Notes under the pieces: generated by a model | Told to the model about the DNA's origin: nothing | Seen by the model: the letters and a program-made list of their open reading frames with translations, nothing else | Databases searched by the model: none | Program-made: the position numbers and the translations under genes | From: Paenibacillus sp. 1001270B_150601_E10 | Lineage (GTDB): Bacteria; Bacillota; Bacilli; Paenibacillales; Paenibacillaceae | DNA length: 64,000 nt | Direction of reading: 5' to 3' | NCBI RefSeq assembly: GCF_015558675.1 | Contig: NZ_JADMOL010000002.1 | Coordinates: forward strand, 393,509 to 457,508 | Shown here: piece by piece, positions 36,687-44,419 of the stretch | Position numbering within the stretch: position 1 is the stretch's first letter | Layout: every line of letters starts with the position of its first letter

Positions 36687-38624
36687 TTATCTTGTACGGT
36701 TTCCAATCTGATCTAGGAATTTTGACACGATGCCAGACAGTTCGCGATCTACATTTTGCGGATACATAGACAAGGAACTTTCACGTTGCGAGGCCATGCT
36801 GAGTGCTCGCTCTACATCGATCTCTCCGTATCCAAACACGTTATCCTTTCCGTTGCCTCCCAGATCGGTTGCGCTTTGACGCATAATATCATATACTTCC
36901 GTATTTTTGAGCGATGGGTTGATCGAACGGATTAGTCCCGCTAACGCGCTCACATGAGGACCCGCCATGGAAGTGCCTGATAGAGCAGCGTACTGATTAT
37001 CGGGGTAAGTGCTGGCAATGGATGTTCCTGGCGCGACAACATCGACATAATCCCCATAGTTGGAATAAGAGGCCTTTGTGTTATCCTGATTGGTAGCAGA
37101 CACGGCGAACACCTCAGGGTAAGCTGCAGGATAGCCTGGCTGGCTTGTATTGTCATTCCCTGTAGCCGCTACCAACACGACATCTCTGTCATAGGCGTAC
37201 TTGATGGCGTCATGGAGAAAGGCCCCATCTGCATAGTTGCCAAGACTTAAGTTAATAACCTTCGCCCCTTGATCGGTCGCCCAGATCACGCCCTCTGCGA
37301 CAGAGTAGGAGGTTCCCGCACCTGTGCTGTCCAGCACCTTTACAGGGAGAATCGGATTGTTCCATGTCATGCCTGCGATGCCTTCAAGATTGTTGACTTC
37401 TGCCCCAATAATGCCTGCAACATGCGTGCCGTGGCCCACATCGTCTTTAGGAGCAGCGTTCGTATCGATCACATTGTATCCTTTAAGAAGCTTGGACTTT
37501 AAATCCCAATGTGATGTATCTACACCGGTATCCACTACAGCAATTACGACATCGCCGCTTCCCTTAGTCAGGGTCCAGCCTTGATTGGCTTTAATCAAGG
37601 GTAGATTCCATTGATACGGCTTGTAAAACACGTCATTAGGCTCGTTGTTCGCCGTATCTGCCATTGGACGTATCGTACGGGCATTCAAGCTGGTAGGCGT
37701 ACCGTCAGGCCGCTTCACATCATTGGTCATGTACAGATAATGCGGCTCCATATACATAGGCTTATACTTGGAAAAGTATTGTCTTAACTGCTCCATTCCC
37801 ATATTTTTTGACTTGAAAATGTAGGTGTATCCTGTCTTTCGCACATGACTGCAGGAGATATCCTGCTTGATTTGATTCATTTGCTGCTCAGTAGGATGCG
37901 TGCTGAACCGGACAACAAGCTCATCTTTGTAATAATGGCTCGTCCCTTGATTGTCCTCACCATTTTTAACTGTAATATCTTGCATGGAATTGGTGTCAAC
38001 AGATTTTACCTGGAATTTTTGCTCGCGAGGATAGGGAACCATCCTCAGATTCCGAAGCTGATGATTGCGGATATGATCAACGACTTCATGGTTGACTAAA
38101 GTAACAAGTCCTTGTGTTCCAGCGCTGTCCTTCTTAGGAATGCCCAGCACGACATGCTGCTTGCCATTGATTCCAAGGTTGGGCGAGCGGTATTCCTGTC
38201 CTTGACGAATATGGCGTTCTGCTGCACGAATATAGGTCGTGAGCTGTTTGTAAACCTCTGGCTTGTCCTTATGCGGAATGCTGCCGCTTACAATGGCTTG
38301 CTTTTTGGGCTGATTGATCCAATACATATATTCAACATGAGGATGCGCTGCAACAAAGGACTGGATCTTGGCTGTCAACTGCTGCGTGTTAAGATTCGAC
38401 CATTTAGCTAATGAATTTTGAACATCATTGGATGCATCGTGCTGCGAAAGCTTTCTTGTGATGTTGACGTCTTGCTGCAAAATGTGCTGCTTGGAATAGC
38501 GTTCAGCCGAAGCGCTTTGAAGCTTCGTTTGCTGATTGTGCTGGCCTGATCCATTCCAAAGCAGGGGAACAGCTAAAAAGGCAATTCCTAAGGCAGTTAG
38601 GCCAACGACGGTTCCTCGACGCAT
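36687..38624 (-). CDS. Secreted S8 (subtilisin family) serine protease with long pro-region
   Basis: 645 residues from ATG 38624, chosen because GGAGGG lies seven bases upstream; the frame continues 17 codons further without a site. A signal peptide (VVGLTALGIAFLAVPLL) is followed by an unusual pro-region of about 300 residues and then the S8 domain. Catalytic residues are Asp in VVDTGVDTSHWD (about 364), His in GHGTHVAGI (about 400) and Ser in SGTSMAGPHVSALAG (about 549). Likely exported degradative or processing protease. Divergent from the gene at 38866. Confidence 0.93.
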   Translation of the reverse strand: MRRGTVVGLTALGIAFLAVPLLWNGSGQHNQQTKLQSASAERYSKQHILQQDVNITRKLSQHDASNDVQNSLAKWSNLNTQQLTAKIQSFVAAHPHVEYMYWINQPKKQAIVSGSIPHKDKPEVYKQLTTYIRAAERHIRQGQEYRSPNLGINGKQHVVLGIPKKDSAGTQGLVTLVNHEVVDHIRNHQLRNLRMVPYPREQKFQVKSVDTNSMQDITVKNGEDNQGTSHYYKDELVVRFSTHPTEQQMNQIKQDISCSHVRKTGYTYIFKSKNMGMEQLRQYFSKYKPMYMEPHYLYMTNDVKRPDGTPTSLNARTIRPMADTANNEPNDVFYKPYQWNLPLIKANQGWTLTKGSGDVVIAVVDTGVDTSHWDLKSKLLKGYNVIDTNAAPKDDVGHGTHVAGIIGAEVNNLEGIAGMTWNNPILPVKVLDSTGAGTSYSVAEGVIWATDQGAKVINLSLGNYADGAFLHDAIKYAYDRDVVLVAATGNDNTSQPGYPAAYPEVFAVSATNQDNTKASYSNYGDYVDVVAPGTSIASTYPDNQYAALSGTSMAGPHVSALAGLIRSINPSLKNTEVYDIMRQSATDLGGNGKDNVFGYGEIDVERALSMASQRESSLSMYPQNVDRELSGIVSKFLDQIGNRTR

Positions 38625-38865
38625 TGCGTATCCCTCCATCGATTCTTCAATTTGTTTACAAGGGGCGTAAACCATTACTTAATGTGTAGGTTTAAACGAA
38701 GAGATACAGATTATGCAGGTGTATAAATTAGGGAAAGTTTGGGTGGAAAGGAGTACCCTTTCCTATAAAATTGTGGTAGGATGGTGTTGTCGAGCAATCA
38801 TTCTGACTTAGCGCTACATAAACGTTTATTGAACATTTTTTAGGACCGTTTAAGGGGGAGCAGAC

Positions 38866-39366
38866 ATGCCAGCATCCAATGCGAAGCAGCTTTGTGAAGT
38901 CTCAAGAGAGAAACTGAAATATGTGAATGAAAAATTGGAATTATTCCTTAATGCTCACACGCTGCCGGAGCTCGTTCAAGACGTTAACGAGGAAGAAACG
39001 GTAAGCTTCTATAAAGGATTCTTAAGTGATCTTCGTCATCTGCTTGTGTTCTCAGAAGTAAGCTATGAGAAATTAGGGGTTACGCTGCGCAGAGCCAAGT
39101 TTGATGCTGACTTTGCAGAACGTGCTTTGTACGATGTGTATCATCAGGTTGTGAATGCTTACTTTTATCCCAAAAATGAGTGCTATTCGGAGGACGGACG
39201 CTATGCCTATACAGGGCAGGACGCGATTCGTTTTCGGATGAAACCGATTCGTTCGGTGCGAGACATTATCCTGGACATCAACAAAATCTTTGAAGAGCTG
39301 CGTGATGAGCTTTCTTATTATGAAAGCGATTATTTGACCCAGCGCAAGATGCAGGGCACCAAATAA
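38866..39366 (+). CDS. YpuI-like (DUF3907) protein
   Basis: 166 residues, soluble and mainly helical. Contains LRHLLVFSEVSYEKLGVTLR, VYHQVVNAYFYPKNE, and RFRMKPIRSVRDIILDINK, which I recognise as like the DUF3907/YpuI proteins of Bacillales, function unknown. AAGGGGGAG ribosome site upstream. No operon partner upstream; a terminator follows. Confidence 0.65.
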   Translation: MPASNAKQLCEVSREKLKYVNEKLELFLNAHTLPELVQDVNEEETVSFYKGFLSDLRHLLVFSEVSYEKLGVTLRRAKFDADFAERALYDVYHQVVNAYFYPKNECYSEDGRYAYTGQDAIRFRMKPIRSVRDIILDINKIFEELRDELSYYESDYLTQRKMQGTK

Positions 39367-39407
39367 AAATCATGCAAGCTAATTGAACGATAGCGATATT
39401 CGTATGT

Positions 39408-39437
39408 AGAGAGCTGCCTATGTTGGCGGCTCTTTTT
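39408..39437 (+). terminator. Terminator after the DUF3907-like gene
   Basis: AGAGCTGCC-TATGTT-GGCGGCTCT (one T-G pair) followed by TTTTT. Confidence 0.8.
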
Positions 39438-39513
39438 GCTGTTTTGGGTTTGGAATCAGTTGTCTTGAGTAGAGGAAGGTCATTCAGGAGAACCTCTTAG
39501 TGGAGGTGATAAT

Positions 39514-39738
39514 ATGACAAAGGATACGAACGTGAAATGCAGTGTGTCGAATTGTCATTTTTGGGGCGAGGGCAATAAGTGCCGTGCAGAGGCCATAGCC
39601 ATTGATATTGATGCTCATGCAAGCAGTTGGCTAGAAGAGTATGCTGACGAGTTGGGCGGCTCTCATCAAGACTGTGCATCAACCTCGTCTGTGACCTGCT
39701 GTCAAACCTTTAAACCGAAAAGCAACAGTGGCTGCTGA
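39514..39738 (+). CDS. DUF1540 domain-containing small cysteine-rich protein
   Basis: 74 residues. The pattern VKCSVSNCHFWGEGNKCRAEAI, later DCASTSSVTCCQTFKP, matches the DUF1540 cysteine arrangement, probably metal-binding. Such proteins are common in spore-formers; function unknown. AGTGGAGGTGATA ribosome site upstream; the membrane protein gene follows 14 bp later. Confidence 0.88.
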   Translation: MTKDTNVKCSVSNCHFWGEGNKCRAEAIAIDIDAHASSWLEEYADELGGSHQDCASTSSVTCCQTFKPKSNSGC

Positions 39739-39752
39739 GAGTGTGATCAAAT

Positions 39753-40103
39753 ATGAAGCATGATTACCGATTCCGCGATCGACGAGTAAAGCGTGTCAGG
39801 GTCCGTCAGCACCCTGAACAAGACTTTAACGAAGAGATTGCCCAGGAGTTTGTTGCCCCAGTTACTCCGGTCATTGATCGCTTGGCTGTAGATGAAGATA
39901 CCCCCGTTACAGGCTTTGCGAGGATCATCGGCATTGTAGCGGTTATCTTTGCCGTCGTTTCCTTTTTTTATTTTCCAATTGTCATGGGGGTAACGAGTAT
40001 TGCGTTTGGACTGTATGCATATTTACAAGGAAGCCGCTTGGCAGGAATGACAGGTGCCGTCCTTGGACTCGTTGCTTTTATGGTTGGCATCATTCTGTTA
40101 TAG
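39753..40103 (+). CDS. Small membrane protein, two to three spans
   Basis: 116 residues. Basic, Arg-rich N-terminus (RFRDRRVKRVRVRQHPE), then hydrophobic spans GFARIIGIVAVIFAVVSFFY, IVMGVTSIAFGLYAYLQG and TGAVLGLVAFMVGIILL. Gly-rich membrane hairpins like this occur in DUF4190-type proteins; I do not assign a family. Probably co-transcribed with the DUF1540 gene. Confidence 0.7.
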   Translation: MKHDYRFRDRRVKRVRVRQHPEQDFNEEIAQEFVAPVTPVIDRLAVDEDTPVTGFARIIGIVAVIFAVVSFFYFPIVMGVTSIAFGLYAYLQGSRLAGMTGAVLGLVAFMVGIILL

Positions 40104-40114
40104 CAAAGGGATAT

Positions 40115-40153
40115 GAGCGCGGATGAGGCAGATGTCATTTGCGCTCTTTTTCT
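40115..40153 (+). terminator. Terminator after the DUF1540/membrane pair
   Basis: GAGCGC (40115-40120) pairs with GCGCTC (40141-40146), with inner ATGA/TCAT, followed by a T-run. Confidence 0.75.
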
Positions 40154-40213
40154 ACATAAGCATTGGCAGGCAAAAAAGATGGAGATTTAGTACAAAAACG
40201 TGTACAATAGGAC

Positions 40214-40279
40214 TGTTATATTGATTCTAATGATGGATCAACAACGGCTGCAGCATCTGCACTGTTTTGATCTTTTTTT
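40214..40279 (+). promoter_or_regulatory. Leader with terminator-like hairpin before the desulfurase gene
   Basis: An extended -10 (TGTTATATT, 40214-40222) is followed by GATCAA (40236-40241) pairing with TTGATC (40267-40272), an inner TGCAG/CTGCA (40249-40253 / 40257-40261), and seven T (40273-40279). The desulfurase starts 57 bp later with no other promoter evident. This could be an attenuator or a small transcript of about 50 nt. Confidence 0.5.
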
Positions 40280-40336
40280 CTGTTATTTTTGAGCCATGCT
40301 GATAATAAGGTCATCATGAAGATAGGAGGGCATTCC

Positions 40337-41503
40337 ATGAGTCAATCCCTGCTCTATGCCGATCATAGCGCGTCAACACCTCCTCATCCTGAGGTGATCC
40401 GAACATTGACTGAGGTTACTGAGCGCATATATGCGAATCCGTCTTCCATCCATCAATTTGGAGGACAGGCAGACCAGCTCGTACAGCGTGCACGCGAGAT
40501 CATTGCACAAGCGATTCGCGTAAAGCCAAGTGAGGTCATGTTTACATCAGGTGCAACAGAAAGCAACAATCTGGCGATCTTCGGGGTTGTTAGAGCGCTG
40601 CAAGCACCGGACAAGCGCCTGCATGTCATTGTATCCCAGGTGGAGCATGCCTCTGTATATGGCTGCTATGAAGAACTTAAGCGAGAAGGAGTAGACGTCA
40701 CCTTTCTCCCGGTAAACGCACAAGGTGTTGTAGAGCCGGATCAGCTTAAGGCATCATTAAGGCCACATACGGTTTTGGTAAGTATTATGCATGTTAATAA
40801 TGAGATAGGAAGCATCCAGCCGCTTGAAGAGCTGGGGGCAATCATTAAAGATCATAGCCGCGCCATCTTCCATGTGGATGGTGTTCAGGGCTTAGGCAAG
40901 CTTCCGATAGATTTAGAACGCTGGAAGGTGGATTTGTACAGCCTGTCCGGCCATAAGATTAGAGGTCCCAAGGGAGCGGGCATTTTGGTACGCAGGGGCA
41001 AATTCCCAATGAAGCCCTTATTGCACGGCGGATCTCAAGAAAATGGGCTTCGCCCAGGGACGATGAATGTTCCAAGCATCGTGGCGCTGTCTAAGTCGGT
41101 ACGGCTTGCAGCCGAAGGACAGCTAACGGCCTATAAACAGCTATGGGAATTAAGGAATAAGCTGATTGAAGGCATTCAAGCGATTCCAGAGCTCACGCTG
41201 AATAGCCCTGTAGAGGAGTCAAATGCTGCTCCGCACATTATAAATGTATCATTTGTTGGCATGAAGCCAGAGGTCGTGGTGCATGCGATGGAGCGAAAGG
41301 GTATTGTGCTCTCGACCCAGTCTGCCTGTTCGTCAAAGCTTGATAAGCCAAGCCGTGTGCTAATGGCGGCAACGAACGACCTAACAAGGGCTTCCAGCGG
41401 GCTCCGAATCAGCCTAGCAGCGGAGATGTCCCTTCAGGATATGGAACAGATATGTACGGCGCTGCGTAATACGGTAGAAGAGCTAAAGGGGCTTATTCGT
41501 TAA
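40337..41503 (+). CDS. Cysteine desulfurase (NifS/IscS family)
   Basis: 388 residues from ATG 40337 behind AGGAGGG; 16 further in-frame codons upstream are not supported. PLP enzyme: MFTSGATESNN, the lysine in SLSGHKIRGPKGAG, and the catalytic cysteine in STQSACSSK. It releases sulfur from cysteine as persulfide. The direct neighbour thiI, 18 bp downstream, indicates a dedicated NifZ-type donor for tRNA 4-thiouridine, as in Bacillus; this is inferred from context. Confidence 0.93.
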   Translation: MSQSLLYADHSASTPPHPEVIRTLTEVTERIYANPSSIHQFGGQADQLVQRAREIIAQAIRVKPSEVMFTSGATESNNLAIFGVVRALQAPDKRLHVIVSQVEHASVYGCYEELKREGVDVTFLPVNAQGVVEPDQLKASLRPHTVLVSIMHVNNEIGSIQPLEELGAIIKDHSRAIFHVDGVQGLGKLPIDLERWKVDLYSLSGHKIRGPKGAGILVRRGKFPMKPLLHGGSQENGLRPGTMNVPSIVALSKSVRLAAEGQLTAYKQLWELRNKLIEGIQAIPELTLNSPVEESNAAPHIINVSFVGMKPEVVVHAMERKGIVLSTQSACSSKLDKPSRVLMAATNDLTRASSGLRISLAAEMSLQDMEQICTALRNTVEELKGLIR

Positions 41504-41521
41504 GAAAGGGTGTCTGTAATT

Positions 41522-42838
41522 ATGGAATACGATATGATATTGCTTCGCTACGGCGAAATTACGATAAAAGGAAGAAACCGCCATCGATTTGAAAAAGCGG
41601 CCTATGATCATGTAAAGGCGGTATTGGCTCCATTTCCTAATGTTCGCATTATTAAAGAATTTGGGCGCATGTACGTAGAAGTCAATGGCGAGCCGCTTGA
41701 TCAAATGATAAAAGTGCTGCGCCATGTATTTGGGATTGTGTCTTTGAGTCCTGTAAAGCGCGCACCGTCCTCCTTCGATGAGGTATTGCAGACCGCAATC
41801 GAGATGGTTGAGGAGTACGACCCGAAGCCAGGAACAACGTTTAAGGTAACGGCAAGACGAGCATGGAAGAAGTTCCCGCACACTTCTCAGGAACTGAATC
41901 ATCTAGTAGCGTCGCCAATCCTGAAGCGCTTCCCGAACTTGTCCGTTAATGTTCGTGAACCGATGTTCAACCTGCATGTGGAAGTCCGTGAGGAGAGCAC
42001 CTATGTGTTTCACGAAGTGATTCACACAGCAGGAGGCTTTCCGCTTGGCTCCAATGGCAAGGCGATGCTTCTATTATCAGGAGGTATAGACAGCCCTGTT
42101 GCAGGGTATCAGGCTCTTCGGAGAGGGCTTGAGATAGAGGCGGTTCATTTCCACAGCTATCCATTCACCAGCGAGCGTGCAAAGCAGAAGGTTATTGATC
42201 TTGCACAGATCTTGTCCAATTATGCAGGTCGTATACGCGTGCATATGGTACCTTTTACCGAGGTTCAGACCAAGCTTCACCAGGCTGGCGAAGAGCATCT
42301 TACAATCACCTTGATGCGTCGTTCCATGCTGCGCATTGCGTCTATGCTTGCCGATAAGCGAAAAGCTCTGGCGATTGTAACAGGCGACAGCCTTGGACAA
42401 GTAGCAAGCCAAACGCTTGGCAGCATGAATGTGATCGGGAGAGCAACCGAGCTTCCGCTGCTTCGTCCATTAATTACGATGGACAAGGAAGAAATCGTTC
42501 AGATTGCCCATCAGATTGACACCTTTGAGACGTCGATTCTGCCTTATGAGGATTGCTGCACCTTGTTTGTTGCGAAGTCTCCAGCAACCAATCCCAATCT
42601 AAGAGTCGTAGAGCGTATTGAGGAGCGCATTCCTGAGCTTGATGACTTGATTCAAGACGCCGTGGATCGTACGGAGATGATCACCCTTTACGCGGGCCAG
42701 AAATCACCTCATGCGCTGATCCAAGATGCAAGTGCATCTTCTGCAGAGATTGATGAGCTTATGGACATGCCTTCTTCGAAAGAAGAGACGGACGCGAATT
42801 CATCCGCACAGAAACAAGAGGTTGGCGATTGGTTCTAA
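41522..42838 (+). CDS. thiI: tRNA 4-thiouridine sulfurtransferase ThiI
   Basis: 438 residues from ATG 41522; an in-frame GTG at 41510 sits too close to AAAGGG. NFLD/THUMP N-terminal domains (LLRYGEITIKGRNR), then the PP-loop ATPase LLSGGIDSPVAGY and DCCTLF. It lacks the rhodanese domain of the E. coli protein, as usual in Bacillales, and ends in a polar tail of about 40 residues. Makes s4U8 in tRNA with sulfur from the preceding desulfurase. Confidence 0.95.
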   Translation: MEYDMILLRYGEITIKGRNRHRFEKAAYDHVKAVLAPFPNVRIIKEFGRMYVEVNGEPLDQMIKVLRHVFGIVSLSPVKRAPSSFDEVLQTAIEMVEEYDPKPGTTFKVTARRAWKKFPHTSQELNHLVASPILKRFPNLSVNVREPMFNLHVEVREESTYVFHEVIHTAGGFPLGSNGKAMLLLSGGIDSPVAGYQALRRGLEIEAVHFHSYPFTSERAKQKVIDLAQILSNYAGRIRVHMVPFTEVQTKLHQAGEEHLTITLMRRSMLRIASMLADKRKALAIVTGDSLGQVASQTLGSMNVIGRATELPLLRPLITMDKEEIVQIAHQIDTFETSILPYEDCCTLFVAKSPATNPNLRVVERIEERIPELDDLIQDAVDRTEMITLYAGQKSPHALIQDASASSAEIDELMDMPSSKEETDANSSAQKQEVGDWF

Positions 42839-42955
42839 TGTTGAATTGAATCGTCAAGCGTGTTTGGATTCATGCATGCAACAAATCGGATGGATTTCAT
42901 AGTCATACCTTAGCCTTTGCTGTCATACACCTGTACAACAGAGGAGGGACGGGCT

Positions 42956-43627
42956 GTGGAATCGATCTGGTTATTAGCAGAGATATTGGTCATCAATATG
43001 GTTCTAAGCGGAGATAATGCCGTTGTGATTGCGATGTCGACCCAGCATCTTGAGGAAAAGGACCGCAAGCGTGCCGCGTGGTGGGGAGCATTTGGAGCCG
43101 TTCTTCTACGGATTCTGCTTACGGTCGTTGCGATGAAGCTGATGGGTATACCGCTTCTACAAGCGGCGGGAGGCGTGATGCTGTTTGTCATCGCCGTCCA
43201 ACTGCTCGCTGACAGTGGGCATGCTGCCAATCAACGAGAAGCAACGGGAAGTCTGTTCAGTGCCATTCGCACGATCCTTGTGGCTGATGTCGTCATGAGT
43301 CTAGACAACGTACTCGCGATCGCGGCAATATCAAAAGGACACTTTCCTTATCTTGTCATCGGTATCGCGCTTAGCATTCCGATTATTGTATGGGGAAGCA
43401 CCCTTATTAGCACGTGGCTGAAGAAGTATCCGATTCTCGTTTATGCAGGTGCAGGGATTCTCGGCTATACTGCAGGCGAGATGATTCTAGGAGACACGAG
43501 GCTGGCTTTATGGATGCCTCATCTATGGCAGTCCATGCACGGAACGTTGCCGTGGATGATGACCGCTCTCGTTCTCCTGCTTGGCATGTGGATGAAGCGG
43601 CAAATGACGGCAACACGTCATCGGTAA
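42956..43627 (+). CDS. TerC family integral membrane protein (YjbE type)
   Basis: 223 residues from GTG 42956 behind GAGGAGGG. Seven or so spans with NMVLSGDNAVVIAM near the N-terminus and the repeat ADVVMSLDNVLAIAAIS, the acidic membrane motifs of TerC. Relatives in Bacillus (YceF, YkoY, YjbE) take part in manganese export or metallation of exported proteins; the metal here is inferred. Single-gene unit closed by a terminator. Confidence 0.92.
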   Translation: MESIWLLAEILVINMVLSGDNAVVIAMSTQHLEEKDRKRAAWWGAFGAVLLRILLTVVAMKLMGIPLLQAAGGVMLFVIAVQLLADSGHAANQREATGSLFSAIRTILVADVVMSLDNVLAIAAISKGHFPYLVIGIALSIPIIVWGSTLISTWLKKYPILVYAGAGILGYTAGEMILGDTRLALWMPHLWQSMHGTLPWMMTALVLLLGMWMKRQMTATRHR

Positions 43628-43696
43628 AAGATTGACTTGGCTTGTTTCTTAGCAAACGTACGAAATTGGATAGCGCGTATGCTTGTATAATAAGGA

Positions 43697-43743
43697 AGCT
43701 TCCCGTCTTGAGCCGTGTTACGTGGCAGCGGGAAGTTTTTTTT
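43697..43743 (+). terminator. Terminator after the TerC gene
   Basis: CTTCCCG (43699-43705) pairs with CGGGAAG (43729-43735), followed by eight T. Confidence 0.85.
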
Positions 43744-43794
43744 GTGGAAGGTAGTAATTTTTTAATGGATCATATACACTAGTAAAAGTAAAAT

Positions 43795-43825
43795 GGGCGC
43801 GAAAAACGTCGGTTGCGCCCTTTCA
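43795..43825 (+). promoter_or_regulatory. GC hairpin in the leader of the next membrane-protein gene
   Basis: GGGCGC (43795-43800) pairs with GCGCCC (43815-43820) around 14 nt and is followed by TTTC. It covers an upstream in-frame ATG (43793), which speaks against that ATG as start. Confidence 0.45.
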
Positions 43826-43867
43826 TCCTTGTCCATTTCTGTCATGGATGTAAGAGGTGATCTACGC

Positions 43868-44359
43868 TTGAACAGAAGAGAACCAGCAATTGGTATCGTC
43901 ATTATTGCAGCTGGCTTGTTTATTTTGCTTGGGAAGTGGGGGTTCTTCTCCTTCCTGGGAGGGACATTGTGGCCGTTGTTCGTATTCTTAGCTGGTGTGG
44001 CGCTTTTTGTGCTGATTCGGTTTAGAATGCTGCCCGCGGTAGCCTTCGTGCCTGCAGGTGCTTTATTGGTTTACGGATTGCTATTCATGCTCTGTCATTG
44101 GATAAGCTGGGGGATGTTTGCTTACCTGTGGCCGTTTATTCCGTTTGGACTAGCCTTTGGATTATTTGGCTACTGTCAACTGGATCCATATGCTGATCGA
44201 AGAGTTTATATGTTTGCAATTGCGCTGGCTGGAATCAGCATCGTGCTGCTGCTATTTACGCTCTTTGTTAGTCTAAGCGTTTATCTGATTGCTATTTTCC
44301 TCATTGTGGTCGGTGTTTTCCTTGTATTTGGAAACCGATTCGGACTTTGGCGAAGATAA
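43868..44359 (+). CDS. Polytopic membrane protein (LiaI/LiaF-TM-like)
   Basis: 163 residues from TTG 43868, preferred because AGAGGTGAT lies eight bases before it; ATG 43847 and ATG 43793 are in frame but weaker. It begins NRREPAIGIVIIAAGLFILLGKWGFF and has about six hydrophobic segments with a short loop DPYADRR. The GIxLIxxGxxxLLxxxG style of the first spans recalls the membrane part of LiaI/LiaF proteins; assignment tentative. It precedes typA by 60 bp without a terminator. Confidence 0.65.
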   Translation: MNRREPAIGIVIIAAGLFILLGKWGFFSFLGGTLWPLFVFLAGVALFVLIRFRMLPAVAFVPAGALLVYGLLFMLCHWISWGMFAYLWPFIPFGLAFGLFGYCQLDPYADRRVYMFAIALAGISIVLLLFTLFVSLSVYLIAIFLIVVGVFLVFGNRFGLWRR

Positions 44360-44419
44360 CAATCCCGGTGGTTAGAGCTCCATTCATTTTGTAAGTAGAA
44401 GAAAGGAAAGATTGATTGT

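Noticed and set aside
36687..38675. Upstream start for the S8 protease at 38675
   Set aside because: Would put a polar, Cys-containing stretch before the signal peptide and has no ribosome site; ATG 38624 has GGAGGG well placed.
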